From contig CAZQQL010000008.1 in the NCBI GenBank assembly GCA_964595455.1, forward strand, positions 1 through 52,830: a stretch of 52,830 nt of DNA, in the 5' to 3' direction. The notes under the pieces are model-generated. The model was not told the DNA's origin. It was given only the letters and a program-made list of their open reading frames with translations, and searched no databases. Of the stretch, positions 1-7,124 are shown in pieces (the first letter of the stretch is position 1; every line of letters starts with the position of its first letter). The position numbers were made by a program, and so were the translations under genes. The stretch comes from DAOUEG01 sp964595455 (GTDB lineage Bacteria; Chloroflexota; Dehalococcoidia; Dehalococcoidales; RBG-16-60-22).

Positions 1-2
1 CA

Positions 3-635
3 ATGTTAAAGAAATTCATCAACCGTGAGAAAGGTATTACGGGACTTGAAACCGCCATCATCCTGATCGCCTTCGTCGTGGTTGCCGCGGTCTTTGCCTA
101 CACCGCATTGTCCGCCGGCTTGTTCTCCACACAGAAGAGCCAGGAAGCAGTCTACGCGGGACTGAGAGAAGCCCAGAGCACGCTCGAACTCAAGGGCGGC
201 GTCATTGCCGTCGCCGGCGATACCGGTGCTACAGGTACCGTCGCACAGATCAAGTTCACCGTGGCTAATGTTCTCGGCGGCGAACCCATCGACTTCACCG
301 AGCCGGCCGATGTCGATGCCAATGGTATCGCCGACGCAGACGCCGAAAACGTCGTGGTTATCAACTACCAGGATGACGACCAGGCAGTTGATGATATCGC
401 CTGGACCATTACCAAGCTGGGGAACGCTGACACTGACGACCTTCTTGAAGACCATGAAAGGTTCGAGATCACCCTTGGCGGCGACGGCGGCACCGGCGAC
501 CTGATCGACGCGCTGACGACCGACCTGACCGTGAAAACAACGTTCAATATCGAAATCCTGACCCCGGGCGGCGCTACCCTTAATATCGAACGCACCACCC
601 CCGCCTGGATTGATACCATCTGCAACCTGAGGTAA
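3..635 (+). CDS. arlB: Archaellin (FlaB/ArlB-type filament subunit), copy 1
   Basis: Predicted 210-aa subunit of an archaellum-type filament. Seen: residues 1-11 form a short basic class III signal peptide ending in REKG, followed by ITGLE and an unbroken hydrophobic helix to about residue 40. This is the layout cut by a prepilin/archaellin peptidase after Gly11, with Glu at +5 of the mature protein. The rest is a Gly/Asp/Thr-rich beta domain typical of the exposed part of archaellins. The first 68 residues are almost identical to those of the next gene, so the two are recent duplicates. The ATG lies 2 nt from the window edge, so its ribosome site is cut and more archaellin genes may lie upstream. 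No peptidase gene is in the window. The assignment to archaellin rather than type IV pilin rests on the neighbouring ArlG, ArlJ, ArlH and ArlI genes. Confidence 0.88.
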   Translation: MLKKFINREKGITGLETAIILIAFVVVAAVFAYTALSAGLFSTQKSQEAVYAGLREAQSTLELKGGVIAVAGDTGATGTVAQIKFTVANVLGGEPIDFTEPADVDANGIADADAENVVVINYQDDDQAVDDIAWTITKLGNADTDDLLEDHERFEITLGGDGGTGDLIDALTTDLTVKTTFNIEILTPGGATLNIERTTPAWIDTICNLR

Positions 636-672
636 ATCCGTCTCAACCCTGAACACTGAATTTGGAGGGAAA

Positions 673-1314
673 ATGCTTAAGAAATTCATCAACCGCGAAA
701 AAGGTATTACCGGTCTCGAGACCGCCATCATCCTGATCGCCTTTGTCGTTGTTGCTGCCGTCTTCGCCTATACCACCCTGTCAGCCGGCCTCTTCTCCAC
801 GCAGAAAAGCCAGGAGGCCGTCTACTCCGGGCTCAAAGAAGCCCAGAGCACGCTGGAACTGAAAGGCAACGTCATCGCAACGGCCAATACCACCGGCGCC
901 ACCGGCACCATCAAGCAGATCAGCTTCACTGTGGCCAATGTCCTCGGCGGTGAAATGATTGACTTCACTCCGCCGAACGCGGATAACCACACCGGTCGCG
1001 CAGCCAGCGGCAGTCCCAATAAAGTCGTCATCAACTACATCGACAAGAACCAGAATGTCAACGACCTTTACTGGACCATCGCTAAACTCGGCGGTTCGGA
1101 TGCCGATGACCTGCTGGAAAACAACGAAAAGTTCAAGATTACCATCGGCTCGGCTACCGCCGGAGCTGACGCAGGTAACCTGATCGATGCTCTCGGCACC
1201 GACCTGAGCATCAATACCGAGTTCAGTCTCGTCATCAATACTCCCGTCGGAGCCGTTCTTGAAATCGAACGGACCACACCTCCGTATATCGACAGCATCA
1301 TGAATCTCCGATAG
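673..1314 (+). CDS. arlB: Archaellin (FlaB/ArlB-type filament subunit), copy 2
   Basis: 213-aa paralogue of the preceding archaellin, 37 nt downstream, with its own GGAGGG site (664-669) before the ATG. The N-terminal helix and class III signal (REKG, then ITGLE) match copy 1 almost perfectly. The outer domain keeps blocks such as FTVANVLGGE, VVINY, LLE..E.F.IT and the C-terminal ERTTP..ID...NLR, but differs in the loops. In archaeal archaella and in the reported Chloroflexota system the filament consists of one or a few such subunits; which copy is the major subunit cannot be told here. It is followed by a strong hairpin (1340-1375) before the structural genes, a common way to keep subunit mRNA abundant relative to downstream genes. 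Confidence 0.88.
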   Translation: MLKKFINREKGITGLETAIILIAFVVVAAVFAYTTLSAGLFSTQKSQEAVYSGLKEAQSTLELKGNVIATANTTGATGTIKQISFTVANVLGGEMIDFTPPNADNHTGRAASGSPNKVVINYIDKNQNVNDLYWTIAKLGGSDADDLLENNEKFKITIGSATAGADAGNLIDALGTDLSINTEFSLVINTPVGAVLEIERTTPPYIDSIMNLR

Positions 1315-1339
1315 TACCTGACTGGTGAAGACCGAATAC

Positions 1340-1375
1340 TCCGGGTGAGGGTATCTCTCGGTATCCTCACCCGGA
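1340..1375 (+). terminator. Hairpin between archaellin and structural genes (attenuator or processing site)
   Basis: An 11-bp perfect stem, TCCGGGTGAGG (1340-1350) with CCTCACCCGGA (1365-1375), encloses a 14-nt loop. No T-tract follows, so it is not a classical intrinsic terminator. A 3' stabilising hairpin or partial attenuator is more likely, given its place right after the filament genes. Confidence 0.55.
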
Positions 1376-1476
1376 TACCGTGGTATTAGTGGGTGCAACC
1401 CGCTTCTTGAAGCTGGGATTGAAGTCGAGCGGGCTATAGTCGTAACGTCCGCATCCCGGTAGTTTTGGAGGTCTGT

Positions 1477-1953
1477 GTGGACAAGGCCATAACTACAGCT
1501 CTTCTCATCATAGCGGGCGTAGTTTGTATGATCCTCGTATTCAACAGCGTTTATCCTATGGTCAACAGCTCCAGCCAGGCCATGGTCAGCATGGCTGAAC
1601 AGGTGGATGAACGCATGAAAAGCAGGATCAATATCGTCCATGCGGCCAGTTCCTCCAACCGGACCTCGGTCTATATCTGGGTAAAGAATATCGGCACCCA
1701 GAGAATCACCGGCATCGACGATTGTGACCTGTTCTTCGGTCAACAAACAGAATTTGAACGCGTTCCTTACCTGGAAGACGCATTGGGCGGGTTCCCCCGA
1801 TGGGAATATGAACTGGAAAACAATACGGAGTGGAAGACCAGCGCTACGCTGAAAATAACGGTCACCTATGAGATAGACCCCGGTTCCGGCACGTACTATA
1901 TCAAGTTCATTTTGCCAAACGGGATCTCAGACGAGTATTACCTGAGCATGTAG
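1477..1953 (+). CDS. arlG: ArlG/FlaG-like archaellum protein
   Basis: 158-aa protein with one N-terminal hydrophobic helix (about residues 4-24) followed by a soluble beta-rich domain. This fits ArlG/FlaG, which with ArlF forms the cell-envelope stator of the archaellum. I start it at GTG 1477: GGAGG (1467-1471) lies 5 nt before it, whereas an in-frame TTG at 1465 would overlap the ribosome site. The resulting N-terminus, VDKAITTALLIIAG, looks like other FlaG-type proteins. The segment RTSVYIWVKNIGTQRIT resembles the beta strands of ArlF/ArlG sandwich domains. The assignment rests on architecture and context more than on strict signature residues; it could instead be a minor pilin-like subunit. 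Confidence 0.65.
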   Translation: MDKAITTALLIIAGVVCMILVFNSVYPMVNSSSQAMVSMAEQVDERMKSRINIVHAASSSNRTSVYIWVKNIGTQRITGIDDCDLFFGQQTEFERVPYLEDALGGFPRWEYELENNTEWKTSATLKITVTYEIDPGSGTYYIKFILPNGISDEYYLSM

Positions 1954-1965
1954 CGGCTTACTATT

Positions 1966-2481
1966 ATGGAAACGGCGATTATCTCTTTATTATGTATAGC
2001 CCTGGTAGTCTTCGGGGGCATGACCATGGCCCAGGGATTCATCACGTCCGTCGATGCCAGCGCCAGCGGCCTCGAAGAGATCGGCCAGCGCGATGAACAG
2101 ATACTACGCACGGAATTGACGCCGCTCGAAGCTGTCCTCACCGCCCCGGATACACTGGAACTCGTCATCAAAAATACCGGCCAGACCAAGCTGTCTGATT
2201 TTGCTTCCTGGGACATCATCGTCCAGTACTTCGATGAGACCTGGACTTACCACGTGGAGTGGCTGCCGTTCAACGAAGGCTCACCATCCCCTAATGAATG
2301 GGGCATAGACTGGATTCGGCTCAACGGGAACCCTGAGGTGTTTGAGGCCGGCATCCTCAATCCCGGTGAAAGCATGAAGCTCGTCATCAGACTGGCCCCG
2401 GCGGCCGGTCCGGGCTCGACGAACCTGGTGGTCGTTTCGACTTCCAGCGGCATTACAGCTTCTATGTATTTCGTATCCTGA
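1966..2481 (+). CDS. ArlF/FlaF-like membrane-anchored beta-sandwich protein
   Basis: 171-aa protein: an N-terminal hydrophobic anchor (METAIISLLCIALVVFGG) without a class III cleavage site, then a periplasmic/extracellular beta domain with blocks LELVIKNTGQ, W-D-I-I-V-Q-Y and EAGILNPGE. ArlF/FlaF proteins have this size and layout and bind the S-layer in archaea; here the ligand is unknown. It starts 12 nt after the ArlG-like stop with no clear Shine-Dalgarno site, suggesting translational coupling. The next gene repeats the same fold with the same blocks, so the two are paralogues. Confidence 0.6.
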   Translation: METAIISLLCIALVVFGGMTMAQGFITSVDASASGLEEIGQRDEQILRTELTPLEAVLTAPDTLELVIKNTGQTKLSDFASWDIIVQYFDETWTYHVEWLPFNEGSPSPNEWGIDWIRLNGNPEVFEAGILNPGESMKLVIRLAPAAGPGSTNLVVVSTSSGITASMYFVS

Positions 2482-2497
2482 TGAAAAGGAGTTTCCT

Positions 2498-3592
2498 ATG
2501 GCGACGCTCGTCGTCTCCATTATCTGCATCGTGTTGATAGTTACCGGCGGCGTCATGCTGACCCAGGGGGTCCTTTCTTCCGCGGATACCACGGCGGTCA
2601 ACATCGCGGACTTCTGCCTTCGGGAAGGAGACCTCTCCCGCACGGATATCACCGCGCTTCGGGCAGAATATCTTTCCTGGACGGACATTATCCGGCTGAC
2701 GATCGAGAACAGCGGCCAGGTCAAGCTGGGAAGCTTTGATGACTGGGACGTCTTTATTTCCTACGAGGATGCCGCCGGCTCAATGCATAACACCTGGCTG
2801 CCCCGCACGGAAGTCCTTTCCGGAGATAACTGTTGGCAGCTTTCCGGCATCGGGCTCGACGGCCCGGTTGATTTCTTTGAACCGGGTATCCTCAACCCCG
2901 GTGAACAGGCCGTCTTGCTGGCGAATCCCGGTACGGCCCCCGGTGTGAATTCAACCGGACATATTGCCGTCACGTCCCCCAACGGCGTCTCGGAGAACGC
3001 CTCTTTCCGCACCTGCGGGTATGCCCTGCTGGTCCCTCATGCGGAGAATATGACAATGGCAACGACAAAATTCTACATATGTGCGGCCGCGGCGGCGGAC
3101 GCCATCGGAATGACGGTAAATAGTCCGTATTCGGCGAATGAAACGGCAAGAAAAGTACTCTCTAACGAAGAATTACCTTCCCGTGAAGGCCGTTTTATGT
3201 TCTCCCTGTCAGGTATTGAAGAGATTCCCGCCGGGACATGGACTTTTTCATACCGGTGCATGGTCGATGGCGATGGCGCGTTCCCCGCTGTTGCCGGGGA
3301 TGTCCGGTTCAACGTAGATATCAATATACATGCCGCTGACGGAACGCTCCGGCAGTCCATCGCTGCCGGGGTCGCCTCCGCTGATTTTCCGCCGGCATCG
3401 CAGGGAACGTGGGTAACGCTGACCGGCAGCTATGATTTTCCTGGTTATACCGTGATTGAAAATACGGATTACCTTGAAATTGTGTACTACGCAGATGTCA
3501 GCAATGGGCCAACCGGATATTCCGGTTCCGTCAATCTGCGGGTAGATGATGAATCACTTGACCTTTCCGAACAGACACGGATAGAAGCTTAA
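2498..3592 (+). CDS. ArlF/FlaF-like protein with extra C-terminal domain
   Basis: 364 aa. Residues 1-170 repeat the preceding protein: an N-terminal anchor (MATLVVSIICIVLIVTGG), then NSGQVKLGSFDDWDVFISY and FEPGILNPGE, which align with NTGQTKLSDFASWDIIVQY and FEAGILNPGE of the neighbour. Residues of about 175-364 are an added domain absent from the paralogue, rich in aromatic and acidic beta-strand sequence (TWTFSYRCMVDGDG, LRVDDESLDL), which reads like a jelly-roll or carbohydrate-binding-type sandwich. No catalytic motif is visible. An AAAAGGAG site precedes the ATG. Likely an exported, membrane-anchored archaellum accessory or stator part; the extra domain might contact the cell envelope (inference). 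Confidence 0.6.
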   Translation: MATLVVSIICIVLIVTGGVMLTQGVLSSADTTAVNIADFCLREGDLSRTDITALRAEYLSWTDIIRLTIENSGQVKLGSFDDWDVFISYEDAAGSMHNTWLPRTEVLSGDNCWQLSGIGLDGPVDFFEPGILNPGEQAVLLANPGTAPGVNSTGHIAVTSPNGVSENASFRTCGYALLVPHAENMTMATTKFYICAAAAADAIGMTVNSPYSANETARKVLSNEELPSREGRFMFSLSGIEEIPAGTWTFSYRCMVDGDGAFPAVAGDVRFNVDINIHAADGTLRQSIAAGVASADFPPASQGTWVTLTGSYDFPGYTVIENTDYLEIVYYADVSNGPTGYSGSVNLRVDDESLDLSEQTRIEA

Positions 3593-3593
3593 G

Positions 3594-5108
3594 ATGAACA
3601 AACTCCTACAAGCCATAAAGACACTCCCCTTCTTCGGAGGCAACGGCAGGAAGAAGTCCGGCGGCAAGAGCCAGATGAGCTTCGACCTGTTCTACCAGCT
3701 TTCTTATATGTCCACCATCGCTGCCTCGGGGGTCCCGCGCGAACAGATATTCTCTCGTTCGGCCACCCTGGAATGCGCCTCCGCTGAATACTTCAATCGG
3801 GTGGAGCTGGCCCGGACCCGCTTAAAATATGATTATGCCCGGGCCTGCCGGGCCGTGGGAGAACCAGCCAAAGACGAAGAGATCAAAGGGCTGCTTCTCC
3901 GGCTTTCCAGTTCGCTCATTTCCGGCGAACCGGAAGTAGACTTTCTCATCCGCGAGTCCAAGGCTCGCGCTGAAGACTATGAAAACGAATACACCCGCAA
4001 TGTCGAAGCCCTGAAGCTCTGGACGGATGCTTACGTGTCCCTGATCCTGTCCGCTGTGCTTGTTGTCGTCATCGGCATCGTATCAACGATGATTTGGAGA
4101 ATTGAAACAGTATTCATCATCGCTATGGCCTTCGTTTCCATCATGACAACGGCAATCGGGGTCTGGCTGATTTGGCTGGTTTCGCCCAAAGAGAGAAGTA
4201 TTTTAAGAAACGCGGGTTCCAAAGAGCAAAAGCTCGTTATGAAAATATTAAAAATAGCCATACCCATATCCGTGGTGCTGGGCATTGGCTTGATGGCAAA
4301 GGGACAGAATATCGGTATGTCTCTCCTGATCATTTCAGTGATCCTGTTGCCTCTCGGGTATATCGTCAACAAGGATGACCGGAAGGTTACCAAAAGGGAC
4401 GGGGAAATCGGCACATTTTTACGTTCGCTTGGCGGTGTCTGTCTGGCGCTGGGAACAACCGTTAACGCCTCTTTGTCCAGGATCGATCTTGACTCTATCA
4501 ACGTACTCCGATCGGCGGTAAAAAACCTGCATACCCGTCTTTCCGCCGGGATCCGGACGAAGCTTTCCTGGGGACGTTTCGTGGAAGAAACCGGCAGCGA
4601 GTTGACGAGGCGAAGCGTCGGCATGTTCTATGACGCCATCGAAGTTGGCGGTTCGGCCGGCCAGGCGGGTCAGCAGGCAGCGGCTTTTGCCAACCGCATC
4701 GCCCTGCTCCGGGCCAAGCGCAAGACGGTTTCCGGCCCATTCCGCTGGCTCGTCATGACGATGCACGGAGCCGTTGTGGTCATTCTGGTCTTCATTACAG
4801 AAGTTATCGTCGCCTTCGGCAACATGGTCGGCGCAGCCCAGGAATCGATGCCCACCGTTTCCGGGGCGCCGTCCATCAGCGCGTTCTCCAGCTTCAATTT
4901 ATCCGGGCTGGACTTTATGCACAACATGGTGATCCCGCTGGTACTGGTGTTCACCGTCGCCAATGCCATCGTACCGTTTATTGCGGAAGGCGGCAGCAAG
5001 CTGAAAGTCCTGGGATACTTTGCTTTTACTTCGGCTATATCAGGCGTATGCCTTCTGGCATTGCCCTACATGGCTGATTCGTTGTTCACTTCGGTCGCGC
5101 AATTCTAA
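3594..5108 (+). CDS. arlJ: Archaellum membrane platform protein ArlJ/FlaJ
   Basis: 504-aa polytopic protein, the inner-membrane platform on which the ArlI motor works. Seen: a basic N-terminal cytosolic part (residues 1-140), membrane helices starting at about 144 (AYVSLILSAVLVVVIGIVS), 170, 217 and 240, a long cytosolic loop (about 260-375) rich in charged residues, and further helices at about 383, 442 and 475. Two membrane blocks around charged cytosolic loops is the T2SF/ArlJ layout, and the length fits the family. The ATG begins 1 nt after the stop of the preceding gene. Together with ArlH and ArlI downstream this makes a complete motor core. Confidence 0.85.
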   Translation: MNKLLQAIKTLPFFGGNGRKKSGGKSQMSFDLFYQLSYMSTIAASGVPREQIFSRSATLECASAEYFNRVELARTRLKYDYARACRAVGEPAKDEEIKGLLLRLSSSLISGEPEVDFLIRESKARAEDYENEYTRNVEALKLWTDAYVSLILSAVLVVVIGIVSTMIWRIETVFIIAMAFVSIMTTAIGVWLIWLVSPKERSILRNAGSKEQKLVMKILKIAIPISVVLGIGLMAKGQNIGMSLLIISVILLPLGYIVNKDDRKVTKRDGEIGTFLRSLGGVCLALGTTVNASLSRIDLDSINVLRSAVKNLHTRLSAGIRTKLSWGRFVEETGSELTRRSVGMFYDAIEVGGSAGQAGQQAAAFANRIALLRAKRKTVSGPFRWLVMTMHGAVVVILVFITEVIVAFGNMVGAAQESMPTVSGAPSISAFSSFNLSGLDFMHNMVIPLVLVFTVANAIVPFIAEGGSKLKVLGYFAFTSAISGVCLLALPYMADSLFTSVAQF

Positions 5109-5118
5109 GGAGGTTGGT

Positions 5119-5292
5119 ATGGAACAGGACCCGAACCTGGATAAACTCACCGCTGAATGGGAAGAGATACGTGAAGATCTGAAAGATATTCTCATGGATA
5201 TCAGGGTGTTCCTGATGGAAGCGCAAACTCCCATCCCGAACGACCTTGAAAAAACTAAACTCAACCAGGAACTCCAATCGGAGAGGGGGTAA
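5119..5292 (+). CDS. Small acidic coiled-coil protein in the archaellum operon
   Basis: 57-aa protein starting at ATG 5119, set by a perfect AAGGAGG (5107-5113) 5 nt upstream; the longer in-frame ORF from 5020 runs inside arlJ and is not used. The sequence is helical and acidic (EWEEIREDLKDILMDIRVFL). Its heptad-like part resembles the start of the next gene (DDIKLLKGEIKQSLASVRDYLL), so it may be a split-off or duplicated N-terminal piece of an ArlC/D/E-like protein. No known domain is recognised. Its position between arlJ and arlH is where archaea place arlC, arlD and arlE, which link the motor to the switch or chemotaxis. Confidence 0.7.
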   Translation: MEQDPNLDKLTAEWEEIREDLKDILMDIRVFLMEAQTPIPNDLEKTKLNQELQSERG

Positions 5293-5298
5293 ACGACC

Positions 5299-6402
5299 AT
5301 GGCTGATAAAAAAATCGATGCGATGCAGGATGACATCAAGCTTCTCAAGGGAGAAATAAAGCAGTCCCTGGCCAGCGTGCGGGATTACCTGCTGAATATG
5401 GAACTGCCCAGTTCTGAGATAGCCAATATCCTGGCCGCCTTGAGCGGTGAAGGAGAAAGAGTGACTATGAAAGGCAGTCTGGACGCTCCCCAGGAACGCC
5501 AGCCGCTGCCTCCGCAAGAACCGCCTCCCCCACCTCCCAGCGACCTTGCAAACCAGGAAGAACTGATGGAAATGGATGATCCCGTACCGGATAACTCCCT
5601 CTCCCAGTCTTCCGCCATGGACGGCCGGGATGATTCCTTCGGTAGTGGGGATTTTTCAGAAGATACCGCCCCGGCCGATGGCTTCGGGGACAATATGTCT
5701 ACCGGCCCCTTACCGGAAGACCGGCAACCTTCTAACAGCCGTCCGGACAACCCCGGCCTCGATAATCGTGAATCGGGTGATCCCGATGATTTTCAGGATC
5801 CTTACAACTACGCAGACTTTGATGATGACCCCCGCGACCCGTTTGACCGTTACGGAGACCCATCCGATATGAGAGAAAACCCGCTGTATGACCGGCCGGC
5901 GCCGGAAGACAATCTGCCGCGCGTTAACATGCTGGCCAACCTGATTAACTGGGTGTCCCGCGCCAAGCAGGAAATCGGACAGGAACAACTCCCCGTTTTC
6001 CTGGAGGTCTACGGTATCAGCGGCCACCTCTCACCGGAACTGAAGGAAATCATCCTTCACCTGGCCGAGATAACGGGTGATAAGCCGCAGGTAAATACCG
6101 GGACCGGCGTCTGGAGCGAGTCCATGCTTACACTCCACGGGATCCTGACCGGCGGAGAGGCGCCCCTGCACCCGGTCCTGCCCTCCTGGTGCTCCGGCCC
6201 GGACGCGCAACTCGAAGAGGAAGAAGAAGAAGACATCTCCGAACCTGAGGAGGAAGAGGAATCCCAGGGTATGCCGGTAAAACTGAAGCTGGTCTTCCCT
6301 TCGTCCAATGGCAAGGGTCGGGAATACTGCATCGACCTGTCCCCGGAGCAGGAAGCAGATACCGATGAACCCGTCCGCAGGACGAAACGGACCGGGAGGT
6401 AA
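5299..6402 (+). CDS. ArlC/D/E-like cytosolic protein with disordered acidic linker
   Basis: 367 aa. Seen: a helical N-terminus (1-50), a long Pro/Asp/Gly-rich low-complexity linker (about 60-205), a compact helical domain (about 210-300: MLANLINWVSRAKQEIG, LPVFLEVYGISG.LSPELKEIILHLAE), then an acidic stretch EEEEEEDISEPEEEEE near 310-325 and a basic C-terminus. The compact domain is reminiscent of the ArlD/E module, in which a Trp-containing helix and a 'FLE..G' segment recur; this is a tentative reading. It lies 6 nt after the small coiled-coil gene and just before arlH. A role as cytosolic motor collar or switch adapter follows from position only. Confidence 0.55.
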   Translation: MADKKIDAMQDDIKLLKGEIKQSLASVRDYLLNMELPSSEIANILAALSGEGERVTMKGSLDAPQERQPLPPQEPPPPPPSDLANQEELMEMDDPVPDNSLSQSSAMDGRDDSFGSGDFSEDTAPADGFGDNMSTGPLPEDRQPSNSRPDNPGLDNRESGDPDDFQDPYNYADFDDDPRDPFDRYGDPSDMRENPLYDRPAPEDNLPRVNMLANLINWVSRAKQEIGQEQLPVFLEVYGISGHLSPELKEIILHLAEITGDKPQVNTGTGVWSESMLTLHGILTGGEAPLHPVLPSWCSGPDAQLEEEEEEDISEPEEEEESQGMPVKLKLVFPSSNGKGREYCIDLSPEQEADTDEPVRRTKRTGR

Positions 6403-6407
6403 CTACT

Positions 6408-7118
6408 ATGGCTGAAAAGAAAAGAGAATTCATCATCACCGGCGTTTCCGAGGTGGACGAAAAGCTCGGCGGCGGCATCCCGCTCGGCTCGCTTTGCCTC
6501 GTGGAAGGCGATTCCGACGCCGGAAAAAGCGTCCTCTGTCAGCACCTGACCAACGGCACCCTCGTCACCGGTGAGATCGCCGTCGGCTATTATACGACGG
6601 AAAATAATGTCCGCAGCCTGATTTCCCAGATGGACTCGCTGAACCTCCGCGTCCGGGACCATTTCCTGGCAGACCGTCTCCGGATTTTCCCGCTCGTCTT
6701 TCACAGCTCCATGCAGGGAGGCCAAAAGCCATTTCACGTACTGACCAGCCACTTCACCCAGTTGCCGGTGGACTTCAAGCTCATCATCATTGATTCCATT
6801 ACGCTGCTCGTGGCCCACAGCAATCCGGTGGCCATCCTGGATTTCTTTTCTCGCTGCAAGTCCCTGTGCGATTCCGGCCGCACCCTTATCCTGGTGGCGC
6901 ACTCCTACGCCTTCGAGGAAGACCTCCTGGCCCGTACCCGTTCCCTCTGCGACGCCCGTTTCCGGCTGCGCCTTGAACAGGTCGGTGACCAGATGATAAA
7001 ACTGCTGGAAGTCCTCAAGGTGCGCGGCGCAGAACGCCCGACCGGAGACGTCGTCAGTTTCAACATCGAACCTAAACTCGGAATGAGAATCATCCCGCTC
7101 GCCAAGGCCAGGGTCTAA
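6408..7118 (+). CDS. arlH: Archaellum regulatory ATP-binding protein ArlH/FlaH
   Basis: 236-aa RecA/KaiC-fold protein. Walker A GDSDAGKS at residues 34-41; Walker B FKLIIIDS near residue 123. In archaea ArlH binds but barely hydrolyses ATP, sits below ArlJ and controls ArlI; the same role is expected here. The N-terminal VDEKLGGGIPLGS block is typical of KaiC-like ATPases. ATG at 6408 lies 5 nt after the previous stop, with GGGAGG at the end of that gene. Length fits the family. Confidence 0.9.
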   Translation: MAEKKREFIITGVSEVDEKLGGGIPLGSLCLVEGDSDAGKSVLCQHLTNGTLVTGEIAVGYYTTENNVRSLISQMDSLNLRVRDHFLADRLRIFPLVFHSSMQGGQKPFHVLTSHFTQLPVDFKLIIIDSITLLVAHSNPVAILDFFSRCKSLCDSGRTLILVAHSYAFEEDLLARTRSLCDARFRLRLEQVGDQMIKLLEVLKVRGAERPTGDVVSFNIEPKLGMRIIPLAKARV

Positions 7119-7124
7119 AACAAC

